In this document: positions 24,590-37,429 of the stretch, piece after piece
How positions within the stretch are numbered: the first letter of the stretch is position 1
Layout: each line of letters opens with the position of its first letter
Origin: Dactylis glomerata
Taxonomy: Eukaryota; Streptophyta; Magnoliopsida; Poales; Poaceae
Direction of reading: 5' to 3'
Length of the DNA: 64,000 bases
Assembly (NCBI GenBank): GCA_007115705.1
Contig: QXEO01000532.1
Span: 562,756-626,755, forward strand
The notes under the pieces: generated by a model
Databases searched by the model: none
What the model saw: only the letters and a program-made list of their open reading frames with translations
Told to the model about the DNA's origin: nothing
Made by a program: the position numbers and the translations under genes

Positions 24590-25310
24590 TGATCGTGTGA
24601 ACCAATAACGAAATAGTTAATTCCTTTTGTCTCACGATATTATTACTTGTCCGAGATCCGATCATTTGGTATCAACCATACCTAGTTCGATCTCGTTTCC
24701 GACAAGTCTCTTTACTTATTCTGTGATAATGCATTCCCGTGACCTAGTCACATGCTTGCAAGCGATTCCAATGCAATATCACCGAGAAGGGCCCAGAGAA
24801 TATCTTCCTGTCATCGGGTCGGACAAATTCCACTCTTGATCCATGAGCCTCAACTAATACTTTCAGAATACCCAAATCAACCTTTATAATCATCCTGTAA
24901 CGGTGTGACGTTTGATATCATCAAAGCACTCTTCCGGCATCAGTGATTAACATGATCTCATGGTCTGAGGATTAGAACTATTTCGTATGAGTTTGATATA
25001 GTAATGAACTTGATGACTTGATCGTATTGCTATTCGTACTATGGGTGTGAGTGTTCATCACATCATTCTTCTAATGATATGACCCCGTTATTAACAACAT
25101 CCAATGTTCATGATCAGGAAACCTTGATCATCGGTTAATCAACGAGCTAGTATAAAAGAGAGGCTTTACTAGGAACCTTTTGGTTTATTAATCACACAAG
25201 TATTAATGTTTCCGATTAATACAATTCTAGCATGAGAAATAAATATTTATCATAAACATGAAATATGATAATAACCACTTTATTATTGCCTCTCGGGCAT
25301 ATTCCCTTCA
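24590..25310 (-). mobile_element. Left LTR of second-layer Copia, second part
   Basis: It starts with the repeated TGATC and is co-linear with 40438-41150. It ends GGGCATATTCCCTTCA, followed by the inverse polypurine tract ATCTCCCACTT. Confidence 0.88.
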
Positions 25311-28300
25311 ATCTCCCACTTGCACTAGAGTCAATAATCTAGTTGATACTTGCGTATATAACACTTATGGCATTCACGTGTTATCCATACGCGTTGCATG
25401 TGGTTAATCTGATCTCAAGATTTGACACTTTCAGTTCTGTGTGTATTTACATGCCTTTGCGTCTCTACGCATCACTCATTCTCAAATGAGATAGTTGGGT
25501 ATAAATTTGGTTCTTTGGTGAGACCTTAGTTCCTTTAGCTAAAATCATGTTGTCACTATTATCGCACAATAGATCTTCATAGTAATAGCCAGCTTGGAAC
25601 TACACCTAGTTTGATAACAAACTTCTTGACACAAATGCCCTCCTTTGCTACTTCTAAAGCAGCCATATACTCAACCTTTGTTGTAGAATCCATCACAAAG
25701 TCTTAACTTTGGAACTCATCCAAATCTATCATGGAACTTCCTTCCATTACATTGTGCCACCTAAACATATAGCTAAAATTGAGATAAACTTAATTTGTAT
25801 CTTGTGACAAACTTAGTATCAATGTAACACTTTACAATGAACTATGTGTCACTTTGTCATACATAATATATATCTTTAGTCCTTCCAAAGCACATAAGGA
25901 TATCTTTACTATTGTCCAGTGATCATCTTATGACATTTATCACTCTGGTATATGCTCATAACATTTAGAGCATAGGACATATCTGGATATGTACATATCA
26001 CGGTATACATGATCAATCAAATCATTCACGTGGCTTCACTCATCAAGTGTCAAAAACACCTGAATCTTGTTTCAACCTCTTCCATGCGGCAAGAACTTTT
26101 CTCGTCGTTTCCATATTGAACTTTATTCAATATTTCATCTATGTAATTTGGCACAACCATATTGGCACCTCGATCTACATAGATATCGAGACCCAATATT
26201 TTAGTTTTGCCTAAGTCTTTCATTGAAATCTAATTTTAATGAAATTCTTAACCTATGTCAATGAAAGATACATCATTTCCAATTAACAATATGTCTTCTA
26301 CATAATGTACTAAAAAAATATGTCTCAATGCTCCCACTTAATTTCTTGCAAATGCAAGCATATTCATCGTATCTGATGATACTAAACCTTTTAATTATCA
26401 CGGTGAATATTCCAACTCCGCGATGCTTACTTCAACCATTGAAGTTTGCATGCCTTTTAGCATCCTTTGAATTTACAAAACCCATTGGACCATGTCATGT
26501 ATATGTCCTAGGTAACCATTCTATTAGAAGAATGTTGTCTTGTTTGTTGAACTAACATATACCAAACTTGGCATATATAGTGGTTGCTACAGTAATCCGT
26601 CCAGACAAAAAATCGCTATGAAAGATCAAATCTTGTCACAGTCAACTTCTTGAACACAATCGTAAACTCTTTTAACGATGTGTCGACTACTTCGCAGATG
26701 CAAAACATCCTTGTCTGTTTATAGATCCAAATACATTCATTAGGCTTCATGCCTTTTGAGGATCTTCCAAGTTCAGAAACTTGGTTTCTCATGTATGGAA
26801 CTATCACGGATTTTATGGCTTCTAGCCATTTGACGGAGTCAGGGCCCATCATCACTTCTTTGCATATAGTTGGTTCATCATTGTCAAACAATAATGATCT
26901 ATTCTCAAATATAACTATTTGATTGTTACCCGACTCACGCGGTTCAATAGGAACTTAGATCTATGTGACCACAACCTTTGAGGTACGACAGCCATGCGCA
27001 TTGTGGTCGCCTCCGGGACACTTCCCAGCGCTGCGCTACTCAGCATATATAGCTTAGGTTCAACAACCTAATCAAAGTTCTATTGTCCTCCCACTTGACT
27101 TTTCGCGAAAAATTCCTTCTTAAGAAACTTGACATTTTCAGCGACAAACAATTTTGTCTTAGGTGTTCTGGAGGAATACCCAACAGTTACTTTGGGATAG
27201 CCTACAAAGACGCATTTATCCGACTTTGGTTGTAAACATTTTACGTATGCCTAGCATACCAAAATTTTAGAAAAGACAACTTGGATTTTATCCCATGCCA
27301 TAACTCATATGGTGTCATTTCAGCGGATCATGATGGCGCTCTTTTCAGTGTAAAAGCGGTAGTCTCTAAAGTTTTATCCTTAAAATATAATGGCAGTTTT
27401 ATAGACGACACCTTTGATCCAACGATGTCAAACAAAGTTTGATTTCATCTCTCAAACACTCCATACTCCTATGGTGTTTTGGGAAATATAAGTCTATGGA
27501 ACGATTCCTCAACTTTTAGGTGTTTGCTAAACTTGTAACTCAAATATCTTCCTTTATGATCAAATCATAAATTCTTTATTATCTTGTTACAATGATTTTC
27601 AACTTCATCTAGAAATACTTTGAACAATATTCAAATATTTTATGCTTCTTCCTTATCAAGTAAATATACACATATATCTACTCAAATCATCGGTTAAAGT
27701 AAATGAAGTTTAGGAATTCACCACACACGGCTACACATAATGGACTATATACATCAACATGTACAATATCCAATAGGTTAGTCGTCCGTTCTTCTTTGGC
27801 CTATGAATGGAGTTTTAATCATCTCTAGGAAATTCTCAAAAGTGTCAATTGATTCAAAATCAAAAGGCTCCAGAATTTCATCAATATGGAGTTCCTTCAT
27901 GTTTTCTTTCCAATATGATTTAAACGGTGGTGTCACTCATAAGTAATCTTCTAATCATTTGTCTTAAGACATTTTTAGCATCAGTGTTATGGATGTGATT
28001 TGTCCAACAAGATAAGCGTTCATCCATCTTTTATGAATGCGGTAATAATTTGAACAACCATTGTTCTCATAATACCTGAACAAAATAACAATTATTAAAA
28101 CAAATCTTGAATGCTAGGTTTAATTCCAAAGAAACACAATAACAGTTTATTTGTTTTCGATGAGAATCATCCCATATTCATTTGCTAGTTAATTAGGCTA
28201 TTGTAGTTCTTGTATTGTGTTGTTCTGTATGACAGTTCATACCAACCAATTTAGTATCAAATACCTAAGAATCACATTGTTTTAACAAGCAACGAATACA

Positions 28301-28919
28301 GCCATAACATGTATATCTTCTATATACCTGAGCTTGACATTTCTAGTCTTTTCTTTTCCGCCAAAACAATTTTTGGATTCTCTTTCAGAAATTCCTTTCT
28401 TTTAAGAAGAATCTATCACCATCAATAGTGGTGCCATACACATGGCACATAATTCAAGACGTGATTAGTCAAACACTAATACCCTTGGACTTGCACTTTG
28501 AAGTAGATCACCATTATCAAATAATTGGCGTTCTTCCAAATTCCATTCTTTAGTAATCTTTTAGTGTAGTAAACATTTTACCTACATCTTCTATTCATCC
28601 TATCATGACAACTTTCATGATCAAGCTACTATAGCTCATGAGGACAAATTGTGAGTATAATGTTAGTTCCCAAAACATTTTTAGGAGATCTGGATGCCTA
28701 GCATCTCTAATCTTCACAAATTCTCATACAATATGAGAACATGTGTCTTACTAAATTATACTCTATCACATTGCAACCAAACATTGTTTCAGATATCAAA
28801 ATATCTTCCACATATGATAGTTTATGAAACAATTCTTTCAGCTCCTAGATAACCTTGATACTAAAAACAACTTTTGAATATCAAGGATCATGCAGGCAAA
28901 TGTGATACTTAGATACTAA
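25311..28919 (-). pseudogene. Decayed core of second-layer Copia, left part
   Basis: The minus strand shows the same non-coding relative of gag-pol as in the young Copia: a shared CTCCCACTTGCACTAGAGTCAA start, a CAATATGATTTAAACGG integrase remnant near 27915 and a linker remnant near 27100. No usable frame remains. ACTAA at 28915-28919 is the target duplication of the Athila-like insertion. Confidence 0.8.
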
Positions 28920-30570
28920 TGATACGTCTCCAACGTATCCATAATTTTTGATGCTCCATGCTTGTTTTTACACCATTTGCTTAGTGTTTCGTTACACTTC
29001 ATGGCACTTTTATGCATTTTCTGGAACTAACCTATTAACAAGTCGCCACAGTGCTAGTTCCCTGTTTTCTGCTGTTTTTGTGTTTCAGAAAAGTTACACA
29101 GGAAATATTCTCGGAATTGGACGAAACCAAAGCCAGTCGCCGAGAATTTCACCGAAGCTTCCAGAGATCCGAAGAGGAGATGGAGTGGGGCCACGAGGGC
29201 CCCACACAATAGGGCGGCGCGGCCCAGGGGTAGGCCGTGCCCCCTATGTGTGAGGGAGCCTCGGGCCACTCCTGACGATGCCCCTTCGCCTATAAAGACC
29301 CCCCGACGGGAAAAACCTAAATACCCAATCACTTTTCCAGAACATATCTCGATCCACCGCCGCCGTCAACCCGAAGATCAGGAGGGTCCAGAAGCTCTTC
29401 CCGGCACCCTGCCGGAGAGGGAAATCGCCACCGGAGGTCTTCTTCATCGCCATGCTTGCCTCCGGAGCGATGAGTGAGTAGTCTACCTTGGACTATGGGT
29501 CCATAGCAGTAGCTAGATGGTTGTCTTCTCCACCATGTGCTTCATGTTTAGATCTCATGAGCTGCCTTACATGATTGAGATCACCGTTATGTAATTCTAC
29601 ATGTTTGGTTTGTTAGGATCTGATGAATATTGGTGTTATGCTTGAGTTGAAGTACTGGAATTTATCTTATGTTATCTCTATGTTGTTTATGATCTTGCAT
29701 GCTCTCCGTTGTTAGTAGCTATCTTGGCCAAGTAGTTGCTAGTGACTCCAAGAGGGGGTATTTATGCTCGATAGTGGGTTCATGCCTCTATTTAATCTGG
29801 GGGAGTGACAGAAACCTCTAAGGTTGTAGATGTGCTATTGCTACTAGGGGGAAAACAACATTCATATGCTCGAGGGTATATGCTTTGTTTACATTACACA
29901 CTTTGCTTAATGCAATTATCTGTTGTTCGCAACTTAATACTTGTGGAGTTCTCGGATTGATTCGCCACAAGTGGATTATTAGTCATAGATGGAGTTGGAT
30001 GGCGGTCTATGTATTTTGTTGTAATGCCCAAAGTAAATCTCATAGTGATCCTCTCATCATATGCACGTTGTCTTTATTCTATTAATTGCCCAACTATAAT
30101 TTGTTTACCTAGCATGCATTATTTTATCTTATGGAGAGACACCACTAGTGAACTGTGGACCCCGGTCCCATTTCCTTTATATTGCTATCACCTGTTTACT
30201 TTACTCGCACTGTTTACTTTACTCGCATACTATTATCACTTTCCACTCGATACGCTCATACCCTTTATTTCAAGCAAACCGGTGAGATTGACAACCTCAT
30301 CGTAAGTTGGGAGCAAAGTATTTGGTTGTGTTGTGTGCAGGTTCCACGTTGCTACTGGTTGAAGACGCGCTAACAAGTTATCGTTAACGGTGCCCTTGTT
30401 AGAGCATCACGCAGCTAGTGGGCATCACCTTCAGTCGTTTGTCTCTCTCCTACTGGATTGACTATCTTGGTTTCATAACTGAGGGAAAACTTGCCGCTAT
30501 ATTCATCAAAACCCTCTCTTGGGGTTTTCCAACTGGCCGGTCATTTTACCTCATCAACTCGGCCCCATCA
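28920..30570 (+). mobile_element. 5' LTR of the Athila-like element
   Basis: It runs from TGATACGTCTCC to CCCCATCA. A TATA box, TATAAAGACC, is at 29291. Short frames within are shared with the other LTR and are not independent genes. Confidence 0.9.
29291..29297 (+). promoter_or_regulatory. TATA box in the Athila-like LTR
   Basis: TATAAAG in the context TTCGCCTATAAAGACCCC is conserved at 34559 in the 3' LTR. It is the likely core promoter. Confidence 0.55.
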
Positions 30571-30577
30571 AGTTTTC

Positions 30578-30595
30578 TGGCGCCGTTGTCGGGGA
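30578..30595 (+). other. Primer-binding site (tRNA-Asp type)
   Basis: TGGCGCCGTTGTCGGGGA begins seven bases after the 5' LTR. It is complementary, with one mismatch, to the 3' end of tRNA-Asp, the usual primer of Athila-lineage elements. Confidence 0.8.
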
Positions 30596-30719
30596 GGAAG
30601 AAGACTTCTGCAAGGGAAGTTTTTGCACGCACATCCTTTACTTTGTTTTAAGTTTTGCTTTACTTTTTTTTACTTGAATCGTTTTATCAAAAACCCAAAA
30701 AAATTAGAATCCTTTGTAG

Positions 30720-31595
30720 TTGCTTATTATGTCTAGTTCAGTTGCTACTACTATGTCGCCCGAGGATATGATTTTCACTTTTAAGCAAAAGGAGGAGGAA
30801 AGTTTTAAAGAAGCTTGGTCTAGAATTTATGATTGGCATGGAAAAACTGAACCGAAAATGACTTTGAGTTTGCTTCTTAGTTGCTTTTACTTTGGACTTG
30901 CTCTTTGTTATAGATATGCTTTGGATGCTACTGCAGAAGGTGATTTCCTTCATTGTGATGGATATCAAGCCTTCAATATTATAAAAAAGTTGATTACAAT
31001 TTATAGCATGCCAACCTATTTTGATTCCTCTCTTGTGTGCATTTTTAATAGACTTGATACTCTTGAGACTCGCACTGCTAGTTTGAATACTTGCTACAAT
31101 ACTTTGCGCCAGCATTTTGATTATGTGCCAACAAATTCTGAACCTTCGAGTTGGTATCCTATGGTAAAAATCACCATTGGTGGTAAAACTTTTTATGCTC
31201 GTTGTGATATTATGTCTGAATTTTGTCTTATGCCAAAGAATGTTTATGAATCTTTGAGTCTTTGGAAGCTTTCTGAGGGGGGAGAAGGAATTTCTCTTAC
31301 TAATAATGCCACTATATTTCCCATTGGAATAGCTGAAGGATTTTTCATAAAAGTCCTAGGAAGAATGATATCTACTGATTATCTTGTTATTGAATGTGTA
31401 GGAAAAGGACAAATCACACTTGGAAGATCCATACTGAAGCTCCTGGGCGCCGTCATTGATGTGGGAAAAGGCAATATAAGATTTATCTCTCCACCTTGCA
31501 ATAGCCACATCTTTCCTAGAGTCAAGAGCAAAGGTAAGAAAGGAAGACATAAGGCACCCGCTGATCCTAGCACTTCATCACTTGATATTACTTGA
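30720..31595 (+). CDS. Gag/protease-like ORF of the non-autonomous Athila-like element
   Basis: The frame of 291 residues is uninterrupted. ATG at 30720 opens it, and a second ATG at 30729 (MSSSVATTMS) is an alternative start. Residues about 15-100 (FKQKEEESFKEAWSRI, then TLSLLLSCFYFGLALCYRYALD) resemble Athila-type Gag. After about residue 145 the segment KITIGGKTFYARCDIMSEFC, then GQITLGRSILKLLGAVIDVG, resembles an aspartic-protease fold. The catalytic Asp is followed by I-M where retropepsins have T/S-G, so proteolysis is doubtful. The C-terminus is basic (KSKGKKGRHK). The ORF follows the primer site by about 125 bp and is the only coding unit in the element. Its preservation suggests a structural or RNA-binding role, which is inference. 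Confidence 0.75.
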   Translation: MLIMSSSVATTMSPEDMIFTFKQKEEESFKEAWSRIYDWHGKTEPKMTLSLLLSCFYFGLALCYRYALDATAEGDFLHCDGYQAFNIIKKLITIYSMPTYFDSSLVCIFNRLDTLETRTASLNTCYNTLRQHFDYVPTNSEPSSWYPMVKITIGGKTFYARCDIMSEFCLMPKNVYESLSLWKLSEGGEGISLTNNATIFPIGIAEGFFIKVLGRMISTDYLVIECVGKGQITLGRSILKLLGAVIDVGKGNIRFISPPCNSHIFPRVKSKGKKGRHKAPADPSTSSLDIT

Positions 31596-34187
31596 TTCGC
31601 AACTTTCTGCGCCTAGCTCAAAGGCGTTAAAGAAAAGCACTCTTGGGAGATAACCCAATGTTTTTACATTCAGTTCTTTTTCTTTTATTTGAGTCTTGGA
31701 AGTTATTACTACTGTAATGACCTCTCCTTATCCTTTTTATTTCATTTTTGTGCCAAGAGAAGCCTCTAATTTGAGCGAGGTAAGATTTGGGGATGTTACT
31801 GTCCTGAAACAGTTTTCGATGCTGCACCGCAAACATTCGTGAAAATTCTTTGTATATCTTTTGGACCTCCGATTTCTTGTGCATATGCCCCAGGTTATAT
31901 CCAAACTTTCATTAGTTGAACACTTTTTGATTTGAGCAACAGAAAACCCTCTAAAAATTCAACCTTTGTCAGCTGTTCTGTTTTGACAGATTTCTGTCAA
32001 TATTTGTGTTTGCCACTTTATCGCTTTCTTTTTGAGTTCTTTTGATCACGAAACTTTTGGGGAAGTTGCTACAGTAGTATATGCTTTATATGTGGTGGTT
32101 TTAGGTTGAAACCTGAAGCAAAAAGGGTTGATAATATGTTATGCTTACACTAATGTTGCTAATAGATTTGTGTTTAGTTTTGTATGAAGGAAGTTTTCAA
32201 GTGTAGGGATCGGAGAGTGATGAGATGAGTTGAAGAATGGAAAAAAGCTCAAGATTGGGGATGCCCATGCATCACCCCAAGAAATATCCAAGAAGTACAA
32301 GCGTCAAAGCTTAGGGATGCCCCCGAGGCACCCCTTCTTCATCGGCAAAAGTCAGGTCACCTTTCAAGACACTATATTTTTATTGCTTCATGCATTATGC
32401 GTTTTTTTGGAGCGTCAGTTGTTTTTAGTTTTCAGTTTAGTTTAGTTTAGTTTAGTTTGCTGCAATAAATGGTTGGACCCCAACAAATTTCTTTTGGAGA
32501 AGTTGCCTTGCTTTTCATTTGCCAAGAACACTCCATTTTTCACTCTATTCGTTTCAACGAGTGTTCCTCTTTTTCTAGAACTGCGTTTAGTTTTCGATTT
32601 TTGCCTTGATTTGTGTTCAGATCTTGTTATATATTTTCATCAAGGTGTATTTTTGCCTCAGGTCTATATTGGTTTTCATCAAAAGAGGTGTTTATAAAAA
32701 GTTTGAAATGTGTTGGAAAAGAGAAAAAGCTTTATGCAAAAAAAGTGGTACAAGAAGGAGCTTGTGTAGACTGCGGCTTAGGCTTTTGCATGTCGTGCTT
32801 GATGTCTTTTTGATAGTATGCTTAGTGGTTTTATTGTAGCACGACTTGTCTCAAATAACTGAGATTGCTTAATGAGCCTTTGAAAAAATCATGCGTTGTT
32901 TTTATCGTTTGGAAGCATTATTTTGGTTTTCTCCTTGATGCTTTATTTGGGTTGACTTGGCGCATGCTCACACATGTTAGACTCTTACAAAGTCGCCAAT
33001 AGCCTCTATGATCATTTAGTTTTTGACTTTTGATGCCATCTTATGCTTCTTTTAATGTTGCTTTGTCGCTTTGCATGATTATGGCCGTTATTGCTCTTTT
33101 AGTTGGTCGCTCCCAGTCTTTTGCTAGCCCTCGCCTTGTACTGAGTATGAGCTCTACTCGTGCATCCAACTCCTAAAAACCAAGTTTGCCATTGTGTCCA
33201 CTAAAAATTCCTATGCATGGTATTTGTAAGCCATTCCAAGTAAATTTTCATGTGCTACCTTTGAAAAAAAAAACCTTCAAAACACTTCTCGTTTTGTGAC
33301 ACTATTTTCAGCTCATGGGGACGTAGTGGTCGGATTTGCTATCTTCCATATTGTTTATTCCAAAAAAAAGAGAAAAATAAAAGAAAAAAGGCACTCCTCC
33401 ATGGAATGTGAATGTTGGTGGGCACCCGATGGAATCGGTTAGCCATGGCTTGTGAAAGGAAAAAAAGGTGGGGAGGAGTGCCAAGTTTTATAAAAAGAGC
33501 ACAACAAAGTGCCAATCTCTCTCTCAAAAACTTGCTTCATTTTTATATGGAAGATAGTAAGAACCCCATTGCTAGTCGTTGACAAAAGTAACCACCTCTC
33601 AAAACCCAAGTTTTATCTCTCTGTTTTACAAATGAAAAGCTCTAGCACATGTTTAATCACTGCTTCCCTCCACGAAGGGCCTTTCTTTTACTTTTATGTT
33701 GAGTCACCACCTTCTACCTTTATGCACCATTAAGAGAGCATAGTTGTTATTCTTAGTATAATGTGCATTGTCCCAAAGTTTTCATTGATTGATTCATATT
33801 GTTGGTTACACTTGTTCTCAAATTATTTGTATCTAGTCGCCCTCTTAAACTTGAAGGTGTCCTATGCATTTATGTTTTGCTCTCTCTCATTAAGGACAAG
33901 CTGAAAACCATTTATATGTTTTTCCTTATGATTTGAACACACATTTGACTTTCATTGTTTCATTTTCATGATCTTTTGTTTGTGTTCATTTTCATGTTAT
34001 AACATGGTTGCTAAGTTTCTTCTATCAAGATTATGTCTTTCATGCCCATGTTTTAAGTTCTTTTGATCCCAGCGCACAACGCTTACATATATGATCAAGA
34101 TTGTGTAGGTGCATGTCACCTCAAAAATTATTTCTTTTGTTATCACTTACCTACTCGAGGACGATCAGGAGTTAAGCTTGGGGATGC
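31596..34187 (+). other. Non-coding interior of the Athila-like element
   Basis: The 2.6 kb after the ORF contain no domain of RT, RNase H or integrase and only short frames. Visible features are a TTTAG pentamer array (about 32437-32460), a nested inverted repeat (33339-33557) and a purine-rich tract AGCTTGGGGATGC just before the 3' LTR. Confidence 0.7.
33339..33557. repeat. Nested inverted repeats predicted to form one hairpin
   Basis: Three inverted repeats are almost concentric. The outer is CTATCTTCCATAT (33339-33351) with ATATGGAAGATAG (33545-33557). The middle is GGCACTCCTCC (33390-33400) with GGAGGAGTGCC (33472-33482). The inner is CCGAT-GGA-ATCGG (33426-33438). All arms are perfect. 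The unpaired parts are A- and G-rich. Such a structure in the RNA of a non-autonomous element could be a packaging or dimerisation signal; that role is inference. Confidence 0.75.
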
Positions 34188-35838
34188 TAATACGTCTCCA
34201 ACGTATCCATAATTTTTGATGTTCCATGCTTGTTTTTACACCATTTGCTTAGTGTTTCATTACACTTCGTGGCACTTTTATGCATTTTCTGAAACTAACC
34301 TATTAACAAGTCGCCACAGTGCCAGTTCCCTATTTTCTGCTGTTTTTGTGTTTCAGAAAAGTTACACAGGAAATATTCTCGGAATTGGACGAAACCAAAG
34401 CCAATCGCCCAGAATTTCACCGAAGCTTCCAGAGATCCGAAGAGGAGATGGAGTGGGGCCACGAGGGCCGCACACAACAGGGCGGCGTAGCCCAGGGGTA
34501 GGCCGCGCCCCCTATGTGTGAGGGAGCCTCGGGCCACTCCTGACGATGCCCCTTCGCCTATAAAGACCCCCCGATAGGAAAAACCTAAATACCCGATCAC
34601 TTTTCCAGAACACATCGTGATCCACCGCTGCCGTCGACCCGAAGATCGGGAGGGTCCAGAAGCTCTTCCCGGCACCCTGCCGGAGAGGGGAATCGCCACC
34701 GGAGGTCTTCTTCATCGCCATGCTTGCCTTCGGAGCGATGAGTGAGTAGTCTACCTTGGACTATGGGTCCATAGCAGTAGCTAGATGGTTGTCTTCTCCA
34801 CCATGTGCTTCTTGTTTAGATCTCATGAGCTGCCTTACATGATTGAGATCACCGTTATGTAATTCTACATGTTTGGTTTGTTGGGATCCGATGAATATTG
34901 GTGTTATGCTTGAGTTGAAGTACTGAAATTTATCTTATGTTATCTCTATGTTGTTTATGATCTTGCATGCTCTCCGTTGTTAGTAGCTATCTTGGCCAAG
35001 TAGTTGCTAGTGACTCCAAGAGGGGGTATTTATGCTCGATAGTGGGTTCATGCCTCTATTTAATCTGGGGGAGTGACAGAAACCTCTAAGGTTGTAGATG
35101 TGCTGTTGCTACTAGGGGGAAAACAACATTCATATGCTCGAGGGTATATGCTTTGTTTACATTACACACTTTGCTTAATGCAATTATATGTTGTTCGCAA
35201 CTTAATACTTGTGGAGTTCTCGGATTGATTCGCCACACGTGGATTATTAGTCATAGATGCAGTTGGATGGCGGTCTATGTATTTTGTTGTAATGCCCATA
35301 GTAAATCTCATAGTGATCCTCTCATCATATGCACGTTGTCTTTATTCTATCAATTGCCCAACTGTAATTTGTTTACCCAGCATGTTTTATTTTATCTTAT
35401 GGAGAGACACCACTAGTGAACTGTGGACCCCGGTCCTATTTCCTTTATATTGCTATCACCTGTTTACTTTACTCTCACTGTTTACTTTACTCGCATACTA
35501 TTATCACTTTCCACTTGATATGCTCATACCCTTTGTTTTAAGCAAACCGGTGAGATTGACAACCTCATCGTAAGTTGGGAGCAAAGTATTTGGTTGTGTT
35601 GTGTGCAGGTTCCACGTTGCTATTGGTTGAAGACGCGCTAACAAGTTATCGTTAACGGCGCCCTTGTTAGAACATCACGCAGCTAGTGGGCATCATCTTC
35701 AGTCGTTTGTCTCTCTCCTACTGGATTGACTACCTTGTTTTCATAACTGAGGAAAAACTTGCTGCTATATTCATCAAAACCTTCTCTTGGGGTTTTCCAA
35801 CTGGCCGGTCATTTTACTTCATCAACTCGGCCCCATCA
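34188..35838 (+). mobile_element. 3' LTR of the Athila-like element
   Basis: It is co-linear with 28920-30570 at identical length, with scattered substitutions. The first dinucleotide is TA instead of TG, a point change that would impair integration of this end. It is followed by ACTAA. Confidence 0.9.
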
Positions 35839-37215
35839 ACTAAAATTGTTACTCTTGATTTAATACTACTTATTAAATTTTCTCGAGTAACCATGGTTTG
35901 CTAAAAGTGTGCAATAGGACTTTAAACTTTAGATTGACATTCAAACAATACGATACCAGTTCGTAAAGTTAACATCCAGAATTCTATAGTTCTATTATCT
36001 CAATTATAGCTAATCGCAAGGTAGTAAACGGATGCCAATACCTACAACAAACTATGCAAATTCACTTTGATTTAGTTCATGATAAATTGAGTTCTATAAT
36101 TCAAAATTACTAAGTGAACTCCCACTTAAAAACAACATCCCTCTTAGTTTTCTTAAGTGATTACATGAACCAAATTCACTATACCACAACCGATCATCAC
36201 GTGCAACGGCATAGTTTCAAAGGTGAACATCACCATGTTCATCATATCAACCATGTGACTCATGCTTAACCTTTCGGTTCGTGTTCCGAGGCCATGTCTA
36301 TACATGCTAGGCTCGCCAAGTAGAACCATAACATTCGCGTGTGTGAAACTGTCTTACACCCGTTGTATGTGAACGTAGAGTCTGTCACACCCGATCATCA
36401 CGTGGTGTCTCGAAACGACGAACTTTCTTGACGGTGCATGAAATGGAAGAACATATTTTTATCTTGATATTTATGTGAGAGGGATCATCTTATAATGCTA
36501 CCGCGCGATCAAATCAAAGCAAAATAAGATGCATAAAAGGATAAACATCACATGCATATATAATGTGATATGATATGGTTCTTCACGCATTCGATCTCCA
36601 TCTTGTGCGTTATAGCATGATCTCCATCATTCCACCAGCGCAACACCAAGGTCCATGGCGCGCCAACTTGATTGTCTTCCTCCATTACAATATATCACTT
36701 TGATATATACATACGGCACGCAGGCCTCAAAATGAAAAAGACAACCATATGGCTCCTGCCGGTTGTTTATAACTTACAAAAAGGATCATTGCATACAATT
36801 TGTAACATAAATAATTTGACCATATCACATCACATGCCCTATAAAAACAAGTTAGATGTTTCTAATTTATCTTGCATATTTTACGTGGTTTGAGGCTTTC
36901 TAGGAAGAACCGTTCTTACCTACGAACATGTAACCACAACGGTGATAAAAATATTATTAACAACTCTTTATAAAATAGATCATAACTATAGTGGGAGAAA
37001 CGTGCACCCACAAAGCCACATATGCCAAAGCATGTCAAGTGTGGGACAAGTCTCGTGAACGCGGTCACGTAATGTTAGTCTCGGGCAGCTTCAATCCCAC
37101 TATGCCACTATGATCCAAAATACAAAAAGTAGCAATAACATGATCATCAATGCCCACATCCCCATGTGTTCTAATCGTGCATACCAACTATGCGTAGAGA
37201 TGGCTCTGATACCAC
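35839..37215 (-). pseudogene. Decayed core of second-layer Copia, right part
   Basis: It resumes with the ACTAA duplication. On the minus strand it corresponds to the leader and gag region of the Angela-type elements (compare 20600-21877 and 41261-42480). The primer-binding site, inverse GCTCTGATACCAC, lies at 37203-37215. No coding frame survives. Confidence 0.8.
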
Positions 37216-37429
37216 TGAAGTGTTCATAGCATAGAAAACAAAAAATTTCCTACCACTACAACACAACTGGCCCTATTGCAACACATAGCTTGCAACGACA
37301 TTGACATATGTATCTAGGTCCACCTTCCCCACTTCCCCACTTCCCCCGCAGGGCTTTTTATGACCCCGCCTCTATACTCTGTAGACACGTACGCAGACCC
37401 ATTCCAACTCGGTTCCCATCTCTAAAAAA

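Larger units (their letters stand above)
28920..35838 (+). mobile_element. Non-autonomous Athila-like element (Sabrina/WHAM-like LTRs)
   Basis: The 6,919-bp element has LTRs of equal length (28920-30570 and 34188-35838, 1,651 bp each). They begin TGATACGTCTCCAACG and TAATACGTCTCCAACG and end CGGCCCCATCA. The target duplication ACTAA is at 28915-28919 and 35839-35843. The primer site matches tRNA-Asp as in Athila elements. The 3.6-kb interior carries only one gag/protease-like ORF and lacks RT, RNase H and integrase, so transposition must rely on another element. Family resemblance is by recall of the LTR start. Confidence 0.9.
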
